From: Chitinophagaceae bacterium IBVUCB2
Lineage (GTDB): Bacteria > Bacteroidota > Bacteroidia > Chitinophagales > Chitinophagaceae
DNA length: 64,000 nt
Assembly (NCBI GenBank): GCA_002127295.1
Contig: NFUV01000001.1
Coordinates: 248,001 to 312,000 of the forward strand
Reading direction: 5' to 3'
In this document: one piece after another, positions 35,553-44,272 of the stretch
Position numbering within the stretch: position 1 is the first letter of the stretch
Layout of the letters: every line of letters begins with the position of its first letter
The notes under the pieces: model-generated
What the model was told of the DNA's origin: nothing
Seen by the model: only the letters and a program-made list of their open reading frames with translations
Databases searched by the model: none
Made by a program: the position numbers and the translations under genes

Positions 35553-36626
35553 ATGGCTTCAAAAAAACTTACAGAACTGCTTGGCGATAAAGCTGAGTAT
35601 TTACTCAATCACCAGTCCAAAACAATTGCAAAAGAACAACTGCACTTACCTGGTTCCGACTTTGTAGACCGCATCTGGACAACCAGCGACCGTAATCCAC
35701 AAGTGCTGCGGAATCTTCAAAGTATGTATGGCAAAGGCCGACTGGCAAACACAGGCTATCTTTCTATCCTTCCGGTAGACCAGGGTATAGAACACAGTGG
35801 TGGTGCTTCCTTTGCAAAAAATCCTGTTTATTTCGATCCTGAAAATATTATCAATCTCGCTATTGAAGGTGGTTGCAATGCAGTGGCTACAACGTATGGC
35901 GGATTAGGTTTTCTTTCCCGCAAGTATGCTCATAAAATTCCGTTCATTGTAAAAGTTAATCACAACGAGTTTCTTACTTATCCAAATAAGTTCGACCAGA
36001 TCATGTTTGCATCCATCAAACAATGTTGGAATTTGGGTGCAGCAGCAGTGGGTGCCACCATTTATTTCGGCAGCGATGAATCTGCAAGACAGATTCAGGA
36101 AGTAAGCAAAGCATTTGAAATGGCGCATGAGTTAGGAATGGCAACTATTCTCTGGTGCTATCTCCGCAACCCAGCTTTTAAAACAAAAGAAAAAGATTTT
36201 CATGTTTCTGCTGACTTAACTGGACAAGCCAATCATTTGGGTGTAACGATCGAAGCCGACATCATCAAACAAAAATTACCTGAGAACAACGGTGGTTATC
36301 TGGCATTGAACACCAAAGAATCTGCTTATGGTAAAAACGATAAACGCATTTATGATGAATTAACAACCGATCACCCTATTGATCTTTGCCGCTACCAGGT
36401 TGCAAACTGTTATATGGGTCGTGCCGGGTTAATTAATTCCGGCGGTGCATCATCTGGTGCCAGCGACATGGCCGAAGCTGTAACCACTGCTGTTATTAAT
36501 AAAAGAGCTGGAGGTATGGGATTGATAAGCGGCCGCAAAGCATTTCAACGCCCCATGAAAGAAGGCATTGAAATTTTAAATGCGATACAAGATGTGTATT
36601 TAGATAAAGATGTGACGATAGCATAA
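35553..36626 (+). CDS. fbaB: Class I fructose-bisphosphate aldolase (FbaB/DhnA type)
   Basis: A Schiff-base aldolase of the archaeal-type DhnA/FbaB family, 357 residues. Motifs include [31 protein letters not shown] (Lys), GATIYFGS and the C-terminal phosphate-binding [10 protein letters not shown] with GLISGRKAF. It performs the same reaction as the class II enzyme encoded just upstream but without a metal. The ATG at 35553 is chosen over the TTG three codons upstream. A monocistronic unit with its own promoter and terminator. Confidence 0.92.
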   Translation: MASKKLTELLGDKAEYLLNHQSKTIAKEQLHLPGSDFVDRIWTTSDRNPQVLRNLQSMYGKGRLANTGYLSILPVDQGIEHSGGASFAKNPVYFDPENIINLAIEGGCNAVATTYGGLGFLSRKYAHKIPFIVKVNHNEFLTYPNKFDQIMFASIKQCWNLGAAAVGATIYFGSDESARQIQEVSKAFEMAHELGMATILWCYLRNPAFKTKEKDFHVSADLTGQANHLGVTIEADIIKQKLPENNGGYLALNTKESAYGKNDKRIYDELTTDHPIDLCRYQVANCYMGRAGLINSGGASSGASDMAEAVTTAVINKRAGGMGLISGRKAFQRPMKEGIEILNAIQDVYLDKDVTIA

Positions 36627-36649
36627 GCTAATTGCATTGATTATATAAT

Positions 36650-36678
36650 AAAAACCTTCCGGCAGCGGGAGGTTTTTT
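36650..36678 (+). terminator. Terminator of fbaB
   Basis: An 11-bp stem AAAACCTTCCG / CGGGAGGTTTT (one G-U) with a short loop, followed by TTATTTTG. Confidence 0.88.
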
Positions 36679-36767
36679 ATTTTGTTATCTGCATTGCTAA
36701 CTATCATTGCAAATCAATTAAATTTGGAATAAGATCTATCAGCTATACCAACGTTATTTAAAATGCT

Positions 36768-37133
36768 ATGAACACATCCGAAACACACAATCAGCGTATC
36801 GCAAAAATGATATTTGGATCTGTTTATCCAATGTATGTGCAAAAAGTGGAGAAGAAAGGCAGAACGAAAGAAGAATTGCATGAAATTATTAAATGGCTAA
36901 CCGGATTCAATGATAAAAAGCTACATCAACTCATTGAAAAGAAGGCAACATTTGAAACATTCTTTCAAAAAGCATCATTAAACCCTAATGCAAAACTTAT
37001 CACAGGTGTAATCTGTGGGTACCGGGTAGAAGAAATTGAAAATCCATTAACGCAAAAAGTGAGGTATTTGGACAAACTGGTAGATGAATTAGCAAAAGGA
37101 CGTAAGATGGAAAAGATATTGCGGGCAGTATAG
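36768..37133 (+). CDS. DUF2200 family protein
   Basis: A 121-residue small basic cytosolic protein. [40 protein letters not shown] and [34 protein letters not shown] are the conserved DUF2200 blocks. The family is widespread in bacteria and has no assigned function. The gene stands alone after the fbaB terminator and 100 bp before a bestrophin gene. Confidence 0.9.
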   Translation: MNTSETHNQRIAKMIFGSVYPMYVQKVEKKGRTKEELHEIIKWLTGFNDKKLHQLIEKKATFETFFQKASLNPNAKLITGVICGYRVEEIENPLTQKVRYLDKLVDELAKGRKMEKILRAV

Positions 37134-37233
37134 AATTTATTTACTGATAAGGTACATAGAATTATATTAACCCGTTCAAACTCCTACCCTTCAACTCTCA
37201 ACTAATAACTATTTTTACCAAAAGAACTACCGG

Positions 37234-38118
37234 ATGATTTCTTACAACACTAAAGACTGGTTCACCTTTATTTTCAAATTTCATAAGGCTGATACTTTTC
37301 GCCAGTTATTACCGCTCATTGTTGCCATTTGTATTTACTCCGGCATTATTGCCTGGCTGGAGTTGGATTACTGGAGACTATCACAAAGCAGTTATGTAAA
37401 AAATATTCCGCTTATGCATGGTCTATTAGGTTTTGCCATCTCCATGTTATTGGTTTTTCGTACCAATACTGCCTACGACCGCTGGTGGGAAGGACGAAAA
37501 CTCTGGGGTAGTTTGGTAAATAACAGCCGCAACCTGGCCATGAAGCTCGCCACAATTTTACCTGCAGATGATCAAACACAAAGAGCATTTTTCAGAAAAA
37601 TAATTCCAGCCTTTGCTTTTTCCCTCCATAATCATTTGCGCAAAGAAGAAACCCGGCTTGAATTATTCCAGGAAAAGGAGCATGAGCATTTGTTGCATAA
37701 AATTGATAAAGCCAAACATATTCCTAACCAGGTTGCTTTATTAATGTATCAGCATATACACCAGCTACATGTTGATAAAAAAATATCGGGTGAGCAATTA
37801 TTATTTCTCAATGCAGAGTTGCAGTCCTTTACTGATATATGCGGTGCCTGTGAAAGAATAAAGAATACCCCTATCCCATTTTCGTACAGTGTGTTCATTA
37901 AAAAATTCATTTTCTTCTATATAATGACATTACCGTTCGGCTATGTGTTTCAACTGGGCTTTTACGTTATTCCGGTAGTGGCATTTGTATTTTATGTTCT
38001 CGCCAGCCTGGAACTGATTGCCGAAGAAATAGAAGACCCTTTTGGAGGTGATGAAAATGATGTACCTACAGAACTGCTGTCGCATAATATCCACCGGCAT
38101 GTAGCCGAGATTATCTGA
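37234..38118 (+). CDS. Bestrophin-type anion channel (UPF0187)
   Basis: A 294-residue inner-membrane channel of the bestrophin family. The N-terminal half has two hydrophobic helices and the conserved FRTNTAYDRWWEGRKLWGSLVNNSRNLA block; the C-terminal half has two more helices (YIMTLPFGYVFQLGFYVIPVVAFVFY) and ends in ELIAEEIEDPFGGDENDVP, the acidic cluster conserved in the family. These proteins form pentameric anion or cation channels. The substrate ion cannot be read from the sequence. Confidence 0.93.
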   Translation: MISYNTKDWFTFIFKFHKADTFRQLLPLIVAICIYSGIIAWLELDYWRLSQSSYVKNIPLMHGLLGFAISMLLVFRTNTAYDRWWEGRKLWGSLVNNSRNLAMKLATILPADDQTQRAFFRKIIPAFAFSLHNHLRKEETRLELFQEKEHEHLLHKIDKAKHIPNQVALLMYQHIHQLHVDKKISGEQLLFLNAELQSFTDICGACERIKNTPIPFSYSVFIKKFIFFYIMTLPFGYVFQLGFYVIPVVAFVFYVLASLELIAEEIEDPFGGDENDVPTELLSHNIHRHVAEII

Positions 38119-38211
38119 TGTTTTCTATGAAATATTTGAGAAAGGCAACTTTAATTAAACTTTCTCCGTTTCAACATTCAAAGTAGTCCATCTTTATTAA
38201 AACTTGCTTGT

Positions 38212-38586
38212 ATGAAAAAAAAGGCTTTATATGTTATCAGCATTCTTACTATTTCCTTATTTACCATTATCGCCTGTTCCAAAGATGGTTCGGGGGGTGG
38301 TAATAACGGCGGAGGTTCCTCTGTTGATTGTAGCACCGTTTCCAATAAATCATTTGCAGCAGATGTAAACCCGATAATTCAAAGCAGTTGCAACCAGGCG
38401 GGATGTCATGCAAGCGGCAGCACCAATGGCCCCGGAGCATTAACCAATCATGCACAGGTACAAGCTTCTGCTGCTGCAGTTCGTTCCGCTATCGCATCGG
38501 GAAGAATGCCCCAGAACACTACGTTATCTGCATCACAAAAAAATTCCATTATCTGCTGGATTGACAGTGGAGCACCTAATAATTAG
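38212..38586 (+). CDS. Small lipoprotein with a possible CX4CH haem site
   Basis: A 124-residue predicted lipoprotein: signal peptide with lipobox (LFTIIAC, Cys near 22), a Gly/Ser linker, and a cytochrome c-like module. The putative haem motif reads CNQAGCH, with four residues between the Cys instead of two. A later MPQN and a Cys near the C-terminus (IICWIDSGAPNN) follow, as in small c-type cytochrome domains found in Bacteroidota. It may bind haem with Met as second ligand or, alternatively, use the cysteines for a disulfide. No partner gene is adjacent. Confidence 0.7.
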   Translation: MKKKALYVISILTISLFTIIACSKDGSGGGNNGGGSSVDCSTVSNKSFAADVNPIIQSSCNQAGCHASGSTNGPGALTNHAQVQASAAAVRSAIASGRMPQNTTLSASQKNSIICWIDSGAPNN

Positions 38587-38663
38587 CATATCTCCATATT
38601 TATTTCAGGCAGTTTAGTTTCATTTATCTTTCTCATTTATATTTATAGCCTAAACTGCACCAC

Positions 38664-41108
38664 ATGCAAAAATGTATTAATTTGTTTTTAGTTGTGTTGA
38701 TTTCCACTACTGCTGTAGCACAACAAGTACTAGGTCCGTTAACTGTTGAAAAAATAATGAGAGATCCAAAATGGATGGGCACTTCTCCATCCGGAACATT
38801 TTGGAGCCAGGATGGCAATACACTTTATTTTTTATGGAATCCTGAAAAAGCACCTTCTGATTCTATCTACTATATTACCACTACCAATAAAACTCCGGTA
38901 AAAGCAACAATAGCTGAAAAGCAGGCTTTAACTAACCAACCCAATATTATTTACAGCATTGCAAGAACTCACCAGGTTTATGCAAAGGATGGTGATATTT
39001 TTTATAAAGAAATAAAATCAGGAAAAATAAAACGCATAACACAAACGGTGGAGATAGAATCCAATCCACAGTTTTCTTTTAGCGAAACTAAAATAGTTTA
39101 CAACCGTAACCAGAATTTATACGCATGGGATATTGCCAGCGGCGAAACCATGCAACTGACAAATGTAAGAACAGGTGATGCTGCTTCAACGCCACCCACA
39201 GGTGGTGGTTTTGGAAGAGGTAACGCTGGTGGAAATACACCACCAACTGCAGGCAGCAGTCCGCAGGAACAATGGTTGAAGAATGATCAATTAAAATATT
39301 TTGAAGTTTTAAAACAACGTAAAGAAAAAAGAGATGCCGCTGATGCATATACCAAATCATTACCAAAACCAAAAGAAAAAGAACTTCGTTCCATTAGTTT
39401 AGAAGATAAAGCGTTACAGGGGCTAAATGTTAGTCCCGATGGCCGATATGTTACTTATCGGCTTTTTAGATCAGCACCGGCTGCGGCTGCAAAATCTACT
39501 ATTGTTCCCAGCTATGTTACCGAAACTGGTTTTACAGTTGATATTCCTGCCCGTACCAAAGTGGGGGCGCAACAAAGCAGTTCTGATTTTTATGTATATG
39601 ATCGTTTGCGAGACACCATCATTGCTATTAAGCTCGACTCAATACACGGTATAAAAGATTTGCCCGATTATGTAAAAGATTATCCCAAACAACTAGAAGA
39701 AAGAAAAAAAAGAAACGCAAACAGGGGCATTAATGTTTCTAATCCATCATGGTCGCCAAAAGGAACAAATGCAGTTTTAGAAATGTATGCTGATGATAAT
39801 AAAGACCGTTGGCTAATGTTATGGGATACTACTACCAATAAATTAAAACTGTTAGACCGCCAGCGGGACGAAGCATGGATTGGCGGCCCCGGTACAGGTG
39901 GATTTGGAGGGGGTAATACAGGTTGGCTGGATGAAAATACTTTTTGGTATCGTTCTGAAGTAACAGGTTACTCTCATCTATATACAATTAATGTAAATAC
40001 AGGAGAAAAGAAAGCACTTACCGCCGGCAAGTTCGAAGTACAGCAAGTGCAATTATCAAAAGATAAAAAATATTTTTTCATTGTTACGAATGAAGTCCAT
40101 CCGGGTGAACAACATTTTTACCGTCTTACTGTAGCAGATGGTAAAAAAGAGAAGATAACAACAATGACAGGCGCCAACCAGGTAACTATTTCGCCTGATG
40201 AAAAGCAATTAGCGATACTCTACTCTTACTCTACCAAACCCTGGGAATTATATTTACAAGAAAATAAAACAGGTGGAAAAATTGAGCAGATAACCAATAA
40301 AGCACAAAGTGAAGAATTTAGATCATACGCCTGGAAAGATCCGGAAGTAATTACTATTACTGCGGCAGATGGTGCACCGATCTATGCAAGAATATATAAA
40401 CCTACAAACCCCGATCCTAATAAACCTGCAGTTCTTTTTGTACATGGTGCTGGTTATTTACAAAATGCACATAAATGGTGGAGTAGTTATTTCAGAGAGT
40501 ACATGTTTAATAATATGCTTGCAGATAATGGCTATTATGTATTAGACATCGACTATCGTGGTAGTGCCGGCTATGGAAGGGATTGGAGAACGGGAATTTA
40601 TCGTCATATGGGTGGTAAAGATTTAAGTGATCATGTAGATGCAGTAAATTATCTCGTAAAAAATCATGGTGTTAATCCAAAGAATGTTGGCTTATATGGT
40701 GGATCTTATGGCGGTTTTATTACACTGATGGGAATGTTCAATGAACCAAATGTTTTTGCTGCAGGTGCTGCATTGCGTCCTGTTACCGATTGGGCACAAT
40801 ATAATCATGGTTATACTTCCAATATTTTAAATGAGCCATATACTGATAGCATTGCTTATAGAAAAAGTTCTCCTTTCTATTTTGCCGATGGATTAAAAGG
40901 CGATCTATTAATATGTCACGGTATGGTAGATGTAAACGTACATTACCAGGATGCTGTAAAACTGGCGCAGCGTTTAATTGAATTAGGAAAAGATAATTGG
41001 GAACTGGCCAGTTACCCGATGGAAGACCATGGATTTGTTGAGCCAAGCAGCTGGACGGATGAGTATAAAAGAATATTCAAGTTATTTGAATCGGTATTAA
41101 AAAAGTAA
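38664..41108 (+). CDS. Secreted prolyl oligopeptidase-family (S9) peptidase
   Basis: An 814-residue DPP4-like peptidase. After a signal peptide (LVVLISTTAVAQQ) comes a beta-propeller (about 30-530; blocks such as LNVSPDGRYVTYRL and NVSNPSWSPKGTN) with a Gly-rich insert near residue 180, and a C-terminal alpha/beta hydrolase domain. The catalytic triad is visible: Ser in GLYGGSYGGF (about 680), Asp in HGMVDVNVHYQDA (about 755) and His in MEDHGFVEPSSW (about 788). It should cut short peptides in the periplasm or outside the cell. Monocistronic; no unusual codons seen. Confidence 0.92.
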   Translation: MQKCINLFLVVLISTTAVAQQVLGPLTVEKIMRDPKWMGTSPSGTFWSQDGNTLYFLWNPEKAPSDSIYYITTTNKTPVKATIAEKQALTNQPNIIYSIARTHQVYAKDGDIFYKEIKSGKIKRITQTVEIESNPQFSFSETKIVYNRNQNLYAWDIASGETMQLTNVRTGDAASTPPTGGGFGRGNAGGNTPPTAGSSPQEQWLKNDQLKYFEVLKQRKEKRDAADAYTKSLPKPKEKELRSISLEDKALQGLNVSPDGRYVTYRLFRSAPAAAAKSTIVPSYVTETGFTVDIPARTKVGAQQSSSDFYVYDRLRDTIIAIKLDSIHGIKDLPDYVKDYPKQLEERKKRNANRGINVSNPSWSPKGTNAVLEMYADDNKDRWLMLWDTTTNKLKLLDRQRDEAWIGGPGTGGFGGGNTGWLDENTFWYRSEVTGYSHLYTINVNTGEKKALTAGKFEVQQVQLSKDKKYFFIVTNEVHPGEQHFYRLTVADGKKEKITTMTGANQVTISPDEKQLAILYSYSTKPWELYLQENKTGGKIEQITNKAQSEEFRSYAWKDPEVITITAADGAPIYARIYKPTNPDPNKPAVLFVHGAGYLQNAHKWWSSYFREYMFNNMLADNGYYVLDIDYRGSAGYGRDWRTGIYRHMGGKDLSDHVDAVNYLVKNHGVNPKNVGLYGGSYGGFITLMGMFNEPNVFAAGAALRPVTDWAQYNHGYTSNILNEPYTDSIAYRKSSPFYFADGLKGDLLICHGMVDVNVHYQDAVKLAQRLIELGKDNWELASYPMEDHGFVEPSSWTDEYKRIFKLFESVLKK

Positions 41109-41121
41109 ATAGTGGGTGGTC

Positions 41122-41168
41122 AATAGTCAATGATTTCTAAAGAATATTCCCATTCCCCATTGACTATT
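41122..41168. repeat. Inverted repeat upstream of accD
   Basis: AATAGTCAATG (41122-41132) pairs with CATTGACTATT (41158-41168) around a 25-base loop. No T-tract follows. It is either a weak terminator for the S9 peptidase gene or a small dispersed intergenic hairpin repeat. Confidence 0.5.
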
Positions 41169-41186
41169 CACTAATGACAACTTTCC

Positions 41187-41194
41187 TATATTTG
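41187..41194 (+). promoter_or_regulatory. -7 promoter element of accD
   Basis: TATATTTG, exact TAnnTTTG, 17 bp before the accD ATG. A TTG ends at 41162, 24 bases upstream. Confidence 0.6.
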
Positions 41195-41211
41195 TAACTT
41201 AACAATCGGTT

Positions 41212-42126
41212 ATGGCGAAACAAATAGAAGATTTTGATGCCAACCTGGCTGGTGAAGAAGGTAAAACAGAAGAAACAAAGAGCAGCTGGTTTAAGCGAAT
41301 TAAGAAAGGCATTAATACTAAAACATCTGAAAAAAAAGAAACACCTGAAGGACTTTGGGTAAAATGTCCTGACTGTAGTTTTATTTGTACTGTTTCAGAG
41401 CTAAGAGAAAGTCTTTTCGTATGCCCTAAATGTACTTTCCATCACCGCATCAACAGTAGTGAATACTACGAACTGCTGTTCGATAACAATGAGTTCACCG
41501 AATTATTTGAAAATATCCGCAGCAAAGATTACCTGGAATTTACCGACCTGAAGCCTTATAAAAAAAGACTGGAAGAAACCTGGAGCAAAACAGATTTAAA
41601 AGATTCCATGCGGGTGGCCGTGGGGAAAGTAAATGGTAACGACCTGGTGATAGCTTGTATGGATTTTGAATTTATTGGTGGCTCTCTTGGAAGTGTGATG
41701 GGTGAAAAATTTTCCCGTGCCGTTGATTATTGTATTCTGAATAAGATGCCGTACATGGTCATCAGCAAAAGTGGCGGTGCCAGAATGATGGAAAGTGCTT
41801 TTTCCTTAATGCAATTAGCCAAGACCAGTGGTAAGCTTTCTCAATTGAGTGATGCTAAACTTCCTTATATTTCTTTATTAACTGATCCAACATTTGGCGG
41901 TATCTCCGCTTCCTTCGGTATGCTGGGGGATTTAAACATTGCCGAACCGGATGCATTGATTGGATTTGCAGGCCCAAGAGTAATTAAAGAAACCATAAAA
42001 AAAGATTTGCCTCCGGGTTTTCAACGCAGTGAATTTATATTGGAACATGGATTTTTAGATTTTATCGTTCCCCGAAAAGAATTAAAGGATAAACTGGCCA
42101 AGGTGCTGCTATTGCTGAGAAACTAA
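41212..42126 (+). CDS. accD: Acetyl-CoA carboxylase carboxyltransferase subunit beta
   Basis: Transfers the carboxyl group from carboxybiotin to acetyl-CoA, the first step of fatty-acid synthesis. The N-terminal zinc ribbon has Cys52, Cys55, Cys71 and Cys74 (CPDC ... CPKC). The carboxyltransferase core shows [28 protein letters not shown] and [18 protein letters not shown]. Length 304 is normal. The 50-residue N-terminal extension before the zinc ribbon is Lys/Glu-rich. Followed by smpB after a terminator. Confidence 0.96.
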   Translation: MAKQIEDFDANLAGEEGKTEETKSSWFKRIKKGINTKTSEKKETPEGLWVKCPDCSFICTVSELRESLFVCPKCTFHHRINSSEYYELLFDNNEFTELFENIRSKDYLEFTDLKPYKKRLEETWSKTDLKDSMRVAVGKVNGNDLVIACMDFEFIGGSLGSVMGEKFSRAVDYCILNKMPYMVISKSGGARMMESAFSLMQLAKTSGKLSQLSDAKLPYISLLTDPTFGGISASFGMLGDLNIAEPDALIGFAGPRVIKETIKKDLPPGFQRSEFILEHGFLDFIVPRKELKDKLAKVLLLLRN

Positions 42127-42147
42127 TAACTATACATGACTTAAATT

Positions 42148-42180
42148 AATAAGAGGTATTTTTGCCTCTTATTTTGTTTT
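42148..42180 (+). terminator. accD terminator whose loop holds a -7 promoter motif for smpB
   Basis: Stem AATAAGAGG (42148-42156) / CCTCTTATT (42165-42173) followed by TTGTTTT. The loop is exactly TATTTTTG (42157-42164), a TAnnTTTG match lying 20 bp before the smpB ATG. The same few bases may therefore end one gene and start the next. Confidence 0.7.
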
Positions 42181-42184
42181 ACAG

Positions 42185-42622
42185 ATGACAGAAATGAAGA
42201 ACAGGCAGGTGTATCATGAATACTTCATAGATGCTAAATATGAAGCAGGCATGGTATTGCTGGGAACGGAGATAAAATCCATGCGAACCGGTAAAGTAAG
42301 CTTTAATGATAGCTACTGTCTTATATCGGATGGTGAGGTGTGGCTAAAATCACTCAACATTGCTCAATACAGCCATGGTACTACTAATAACCACGACCCG
42401 GTAAGGGACAGAAAGCTGCTGCTGAACAAGAAAGAGATCACTAAAATAGTTGCCAAGCTGAAAGAGAAAGGCTATACACTGGTGCCGCTTCGTATTTTCA
42501 TGAATTCAAAAAACCTGGCCAAAATTGAAATCGGTTTGGCAAAAGGAAAAAAACTCCATGATAAACGGGAAAGCATCAAACAAAAAGATGTGGATAGAGA
42601 AATGAAGCGGTATTTAAAATAA
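42185..42622 (+). CDS. smpB: SsrA-binding protein SmpB
   Basis: Binds tmRNA and takes it to stalled ribosomes for trans-translation. The 145-residue protein has the conserved HEYFIDAKYEAGMVLLGTEIKSMRTGKVS block, the internal FNDSYCLISDGEVWLKSLNIAQYSHG and the basic C-terminal tail (GKKLHDKRESIKQKD). A second ATG four codons in would also serve; the longer form is given. The tmRNA gene is not in this window. Confidence 0.96.
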   Translation: MTEMKNRQVYHEYFIDAKYEAGMVLLGTEIKSMRTGKVSFNDSYCLISDGEVWLKSLNIAQYSHGTTNNHDPVRDRKLLLNKKEITKIVAKLKEKGYTLVPLRIFMNSKNLAKIEIGLAKGKKLHDKRESIKQKDVDREMKRYLK

Positions 42623-42676
42623 GCTTGTGTAAAACTTCGTTATAAACCGGACTGATTTTTGCCGACCTTACCAGCC

Positions 42677-43603
42677 ATGAAGAAAGGACTACTGATTCTT
42701 GCCTTATTGCTCTCTTTTTACTCCCAATCACAATCCGTTTTTGGTTACTGGTATGGCTATGCGAATGTAAAAACGAATAGCTCTGCTAATAATTATTTGG
42801 TTGAATTAGTGTTGCAACCTGAAAAAAATTATGTGACTGGGATTCTGAATTATTATTTTAAGAATACTTACCGTAGTATTAAAGTAAAAGGTGATTTTAA
42901 TAAAACCACCCGACAATTAAGTCTATACGATATTCCCATTGTGTATTTCGGGTCTATCGCCAATTTTGAAGTGGATTGTATTATGAATATGCAGGCATCT
43001 CTTCGGGTGGCACAGGCAGGCTCTAATCTTGTAGGTGCTTTTGTCGGTTTGCCTGATTACAAATACACCTGTGCAGATATCCGATTAAATCTTACCCATA
43101 ATGCTGATATAAGTAAAAAGGATTCTGTGCTAAAAGCTATCAGCGAATACAAAGAAAATATCCAGGTGTGGACTCCTTCTTATGACGACACATTGGTATC
43201 AGTTGATGTAGTACCAAGAAAAGTGGTAAACTATGTAACCGAGAAACAATATACCGAAAGAGAAAATATTGTGATCAGTGAAATTGAGGTTGACTCCGAC
43301 TCCTTACAAGTAGATGTGTACGATAACGGCGAAATAGATGGAGATATGATTTCTTTGTTTTATAACAAACAACTAATTCTCTCTAATCAAAAGCTTACGC
43401 ATAAGTCTATAAAAATTAAAATAGAACTGGATAGCACCAAAGCCGCTAATGAAATATCTATGTTTGCTGAAAACCTGGGATTGATACCTCCTAATACAGC
43501 ATTGATGATCGTTAATGATGGGAAAAATAAACATGAGATCCGTTTGACGAGCAGCCTGGAGAAAAATGCAACCATTCGTATCAGGAGAAGAAAACTTCAG
43601 TAA
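42677..43603 (+). CDS. Secreted protein of unknown function
   Basis: A 308-residue protein with a clear signal peptide (MKKGLLILALLLSFYSQSQS). The N-terminal part (about 20-140) begins FGYWYGYANVKTN and looks like a beta-rich ligand- or sugar-binding domain; the C-terminal part (about 200-308) contains VDVYDNGEIDGDMISLFYN, which recalls a calcium-binding turn followed by a beta-sandwich often seen in Bacteroidota secreted proteins. No family name is assigned. The ATG at 42677 is chosen because the TTG at 42659 precedes the signal peptide and sits in a TTTTTG stretch. Confidence 0.65.
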   Translation: MKKGLLILALLLSFYSQSQSVFGYWYGYANVKTNSSANNYLVELVLQPEKNYVTGILNYYFKNTYRSIKVKGDFNKTTRQLSLYDIPIVYFGSIANFEVDCIMNMQASLRVAQAGSNLVGAFVGLPDYKYTCADIRLNLTHNADISKKDSVLKAISEYKENIQVWTPSYDDTLVSVDVVPRKVVNYVTEKQYTERENIVISEIEVDSDSLQVDVYDNGEIDGDMISLFYNKQLILSNQKLTHKSIKIKIELDSTKAANEISMFAENLGLIPPNTALMIVNDGKNKHEIRLTSSLEKNATIRIRRRKLQ

Positions 43604-43619
43604 ATAGAAAAATTACCAA

Positions 43620-44264
43620 TCAGAAAGAAAAAGATTTGACAATTTTATTTTCAAGTAAATAATTCTGTACCCATTGGATTTTATCTTCTGCAAGAACGAT
43701 CTCTATCATTATTTCCAACTCATTATCCACCAGGGAAATTTTTTTCTCCTCGGCAAAAAATAGGCCATTGCCCAGCCCCTTAATTAATTCATCCTTCTGA
43801 CTAACATTATCCTTTAAAATTTTAAGCTGGATCTGGCGGGTTATTTTTTTTGATTTAAATAATTTATTGATAAAAGGGGTTATAAAAATTATGAGTAATG
43901 CACCCACCATAAATGTACCGGCAAGGTAAAATTCACCAAAGCCAATAGCCAGTCCCACTGCCGCTGCAAGCCAGATAATGCCTGCTGTTGTAAGACCAGA
44001 AATAGAAAATCCATCTTTAAAAATGGCACCGGCCCCCAGGAAACCAACCCCACTTACCACATAAGCAGCAATATGTGTTGGATTGCTATTCCCTCCTACC
44101 TTATAAGAAAGAATACCAAACAAGGTAGCTCCGAGGCAAATAATAGTAATGGTTTTTAAACCAGCTACTTTATCTTTTAATTCCCTTTCAAGCCCAAGGA
44201 TGATACCCGCTGCAACGGCGAACAATGCTTTGTAAACATCTAATATTTCCCAATGATCGATCAT
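43620..44264 (-). CDS. MgtC/SapB family membrane protein
   Basis: A 214-residue inner-membrane protein. The N-terminal half has four to five hydrophobic helices with the family signature ILGLERELKDKVAGLKTITIICLGATLFG and GVGFLGAGAIFKDG followed by GLTTAGIIWLAAAVGLAIGFGEF. The C-terminal part (about 140-214) is a soluble domain without the usual ACT-like sequence. MgtC relatives affect magnesium or phosphate homeostasis and ATP synthase. Last gene of the topoisomerase IV operon (8 bp after parC), which may simply be shared transcription. Confidence 0.9.
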   Translation of the reverse strand: MIDHWEILDVYKALFAVAAGIILGLERELKDKVAGLKTITIICLGATLFGILSYKVGGNSNPTHIAAYVVSGVGFLGAGAIFKDGFSISGLTTAGIIWLAAAVGLAIGFGEFYLAGTFMVGALLIIFITPFINKLFKSKKITRQIQLKILKDNVSQKDELIKGLGNGLFFAEEKKISLVDNELEIMIEIVLAEDKIQWVQNYLLENKIVKSFSF

Positions 44265-44272
44265 ATCACAAT

